A stretch of DNA of 6,905 nucleotides from an uncultured Clostridium sp. (GTDB lineage: Bacteria > Bacillota > Clostridia > Clostridiales > Clostridiaceae), in NCBI GenBank assembly GCA_934755305.1, contig CAKVLD010000105.1:1-6905 (forward strand), read 5' to 3'. Position 1 is the stretch's first letter. The number at the start of each line of letters is the position of its first letter. Both the position numbers and the translations under genes were made by a program. The notes beneath the pieces were generated by a model. That model was not told the origin of the DNA and searched no databases. It was given only the letters and a program-made list of their open reading frames with translations. Shown here one piece after another: positions 5,619 through 6,905 of the stretch.

Positions 5619-6905
5619 ATGGAGTTTGAATTTCTGGGAAATGAACTTGATGAAAAAACAAAATCTTTGATTCAAAAAATGGAAAATGAACTAAAATCTA
5701 AAGATAAAGAAATTGAATCTAAGGATAAAAAAATTGATGATTTAAAAAATGAATTAGACTATTTAAAAAGACAATTGCTTAATAAAAATAGAAAGATATT
5801 TGGGAAATCCAGTGAACAAGTAGATGTTAACCAAATGTCTCTTTTTGATGAAGCTGAAAAAAATAGTGATCCTAAAGCTGCTGAACCTATTCTTGAAGAA
5901 ATAACTTATTTAAGAAATAAAACTCCAAAATATGTAGGTAAAAAAGATAACTTAGCTCATTTAGAAAGAGTAGTTATAGAACATAAACTTGAAGATAAGG
6001 ATCTTATCTGTGATAAATGTGGGAATGAATTAACCGTTATAGGAAAAAAGACTTCAAAAGAAGTTTTAAAATACATACCTGCAAAACTTTATATTGAAGA
6101 ACATATTACATATAGCTATACTTGCAAGCCTTGCGAAGCGGAAGCTGAAGAAACAAATATAATTTCAACTAAAGCTCCAAGTACTGCTTTTTATAAAACA
6201 ATGGCTTCAAATGAATTAATAGCTCATATGCTTATTATGAAATATCAACATGCAATGCCTTTATATAGACAACAAAATTACTTTAAAATGTTAGGAGCAG
6301 ATATTTCAAGGCAAACTATGTCTAACTGGACGTTAGCGGCAGCTAATTTACTAGAAGATATTTATACTGCTATGAAAGATGAGCTTCTAAGTAGAAACTA
6401 TATTCAGGCTGATGAGACAACCTTACAAGTTATTGATGATAATGGTAAGGAATCTAATTCTAAGAAATATATGTGGTTATATAAAAGTGGTGAATTAAAA
6501 GATCCAATTATCTTATATGACTACCAAAAGACAAGATCAAGTTCTTGTCCGAAAGAATTTTTAAAGAAGTTTTCTGGTTTTCTTCAAACCGACGGATATA
6601 CAGGATACAATAAAGTTGAGAATATAAAAAGACTTTATTGCTTAGCTCATATAAGAAGAAAATTTCACGAAATCATAATAACACTTAATGAAGAAGCCCT
6701 AAAAAAATCAAGAGCAATAATAGGGTTTAATTACTGTGAAAAACTTTATAAAATTGAAAAAGATCTAAGAGAGGCCTATTCTAAAGAGGATGACTATTAT
6801 AAAAAACGTTATGAAATGCGTCTTGAAAAAACAGCTCCACTTCTTGATGAATTTCAAGAATATGTTGAAAGAGAAATAAAAGATGCACTTCCTAAAAGTC
6901 CTCTA
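5619..6905 (+). CDS. tnpC: IS66-family transposase TnpC (3' end outside window)
   Basis: 429 codons are visible and the frame is open to the window edge; family members run to roughly 500 residues or more. Residues about 8-55 form a charged Lys/Glu coiled coil (leucine-zipper-like N-terminus of IS66 TnpC). FGKSSEQ at about 60-66 is a family motif. A zinc-finger domain uses CDKC (131-134) and CKPC (169-172). The DDE catalytic domain follows: first Asp D265 in QADETTLQV and second D325 in LQTDGYTGYN, then AHIRRKFHE. The catalytic Glu, normally in a NNxAENALRP-like motif near the C-terminus, lies beyond the window. It cleaves and joins DNA at the IS ends. The start is supported by AAGGAG (5605-5610) 8 bases upstream. 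It is separated from tnpB by 112 bases, unlike the overlapping tnpA-tnpB pair, so it may have its own promoter. Confidence 0.93.
   Translation, partial: MEFEFLGNELDEKTKSLIQKMENELKSKDKEIESKDKKIDDLKNELDYLKRQLLNKNRKIFGKSSEQVDVNQMSLFDEAEKNSDPKAAEPILEEITYLRNKTPKYVGKKDNLAHLERVVIEHKLEDKDLICDKCGNELTVIGKKTSKEVLKYIPAKLYIEEHITYSYTCKPCEAEAEETNIISTKAPSTAFYKTMASNELIAHMLIMKYQHAMPLYRQQNYFKMLGADISRQTMSNWTLAAANLLEDIYTAMKDELLSRNYIQADETTLQVIDDNGKESNSKKYMWLYKSGELKDPIILYDYQKTRSSSCPKEFLKKFSGFLQTDGYTGYNKVENIKRLYCLAHIRRKFHEIIITLNEEALKKSRAIIGFNYCEKLYKIEKDLREAYSKEDDYYKKRYEMRLEKTAPLLDEFQEYVEREIKDALPKSPL

Larger units (their letters stand above)
4755..6905 (+). mobile_element. IS66-family insertion sequence, left end to window edge (incomplete)
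   Basis: Three consecutive genes in the canonical IS66 order tnpA-tnpB-tnpC follow a GTAAGCGTC-type end. The right inverted repeat and the matching 8-bp target duplication are outside the window. The 8 bases before the left end are GAAGCTTC, itself a palindrome. All three genes look intact as far as they can be read, so the element may be active. If the outer copy at 4609 is the true end, the element would be 146 bases longer on the left. Confidence 0.85.

Noticed and set aside
1..6905. CRISPR arrays, tRNA or rRNA genes, minus-strand genes
   Set aside because: No regularly spaced repeats, cloverleaf-like or rRNA-like stretches were seen. Minus-strand reading gives no recognisable protein.

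Overview
The window is about 70% A+T, with AGA as the favoured arginine codon, AT-ending codons throughout and strong AGGAG-type ribosome binding sites. Together with a clostridial-type sialidase carrying a wall-anchor tail, this suggests a gut- or host-associated Clostridium or close relative. That assignment is inference from base usage and protein similarity recalled from the families, not from a search.

Left part (2-4641): one very large secreted glycan-degrading surface protein, now in two reading frames. The first piece (2-3685, entering from outside the window) has, in order, the end of what is probably a CBM40-type lectin domain, a complete GH33 sialidase, an Ig-like linker, a CBM4/9-like jelly-roll module and a GH16 glycosidase with an intact E-I-D-I-M-E active site. 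After a one-base frameshift confined to 3676-3685, the second piece (frame open from 3676, first start codon GTG 3706, stop 4641) has an Ig-like module, a surface-protein juxtamembrane domain, a degenerate NTGD sorting motif, a membrane helix and a basic tail. A sialidase and an endo-acting GH16 on one chain suggest stepwise attack on sialylated host glycans such as mucin O-glycans: the sialidase uncaps and the GH16 cuts the exposed chain. The frameshift should separate the enzymes from their anchor.

Right part (about 4609-6905): an IS66-family insertion sequence lying on the end of the surface-protein gene. A terminal inverted-repeat-like sequence beginning GTAAGCGTCAAAAA occurs twice in the same orientation, at 4609 and 4755. 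The first copy lies inside the last codons of the surface protein and appears to supply its final ten residues and stop codon. The second is the probable left end of the element carrying tnpA (4839-5162), tnpB (5156-5506) and tnpC (5619 to beyond the window end). The element's right end, third catalytic residue and target duplication are outside the window.

The region between the two ends holds a perfect 12-bp hairpin. The tnpA ribosome binding site can pair with an upstream complement. The tnpB-tnpC gap combines an intrinsic-terminator-like hairpin with a good promoter. I found no tRNA, rRNA, CRISPR array or defence system, and no convincing minus-strand gene. The points of interest are the GH33-GH16 fusion, its frameshift plus IS remodelling, and the fine structure of the IS.
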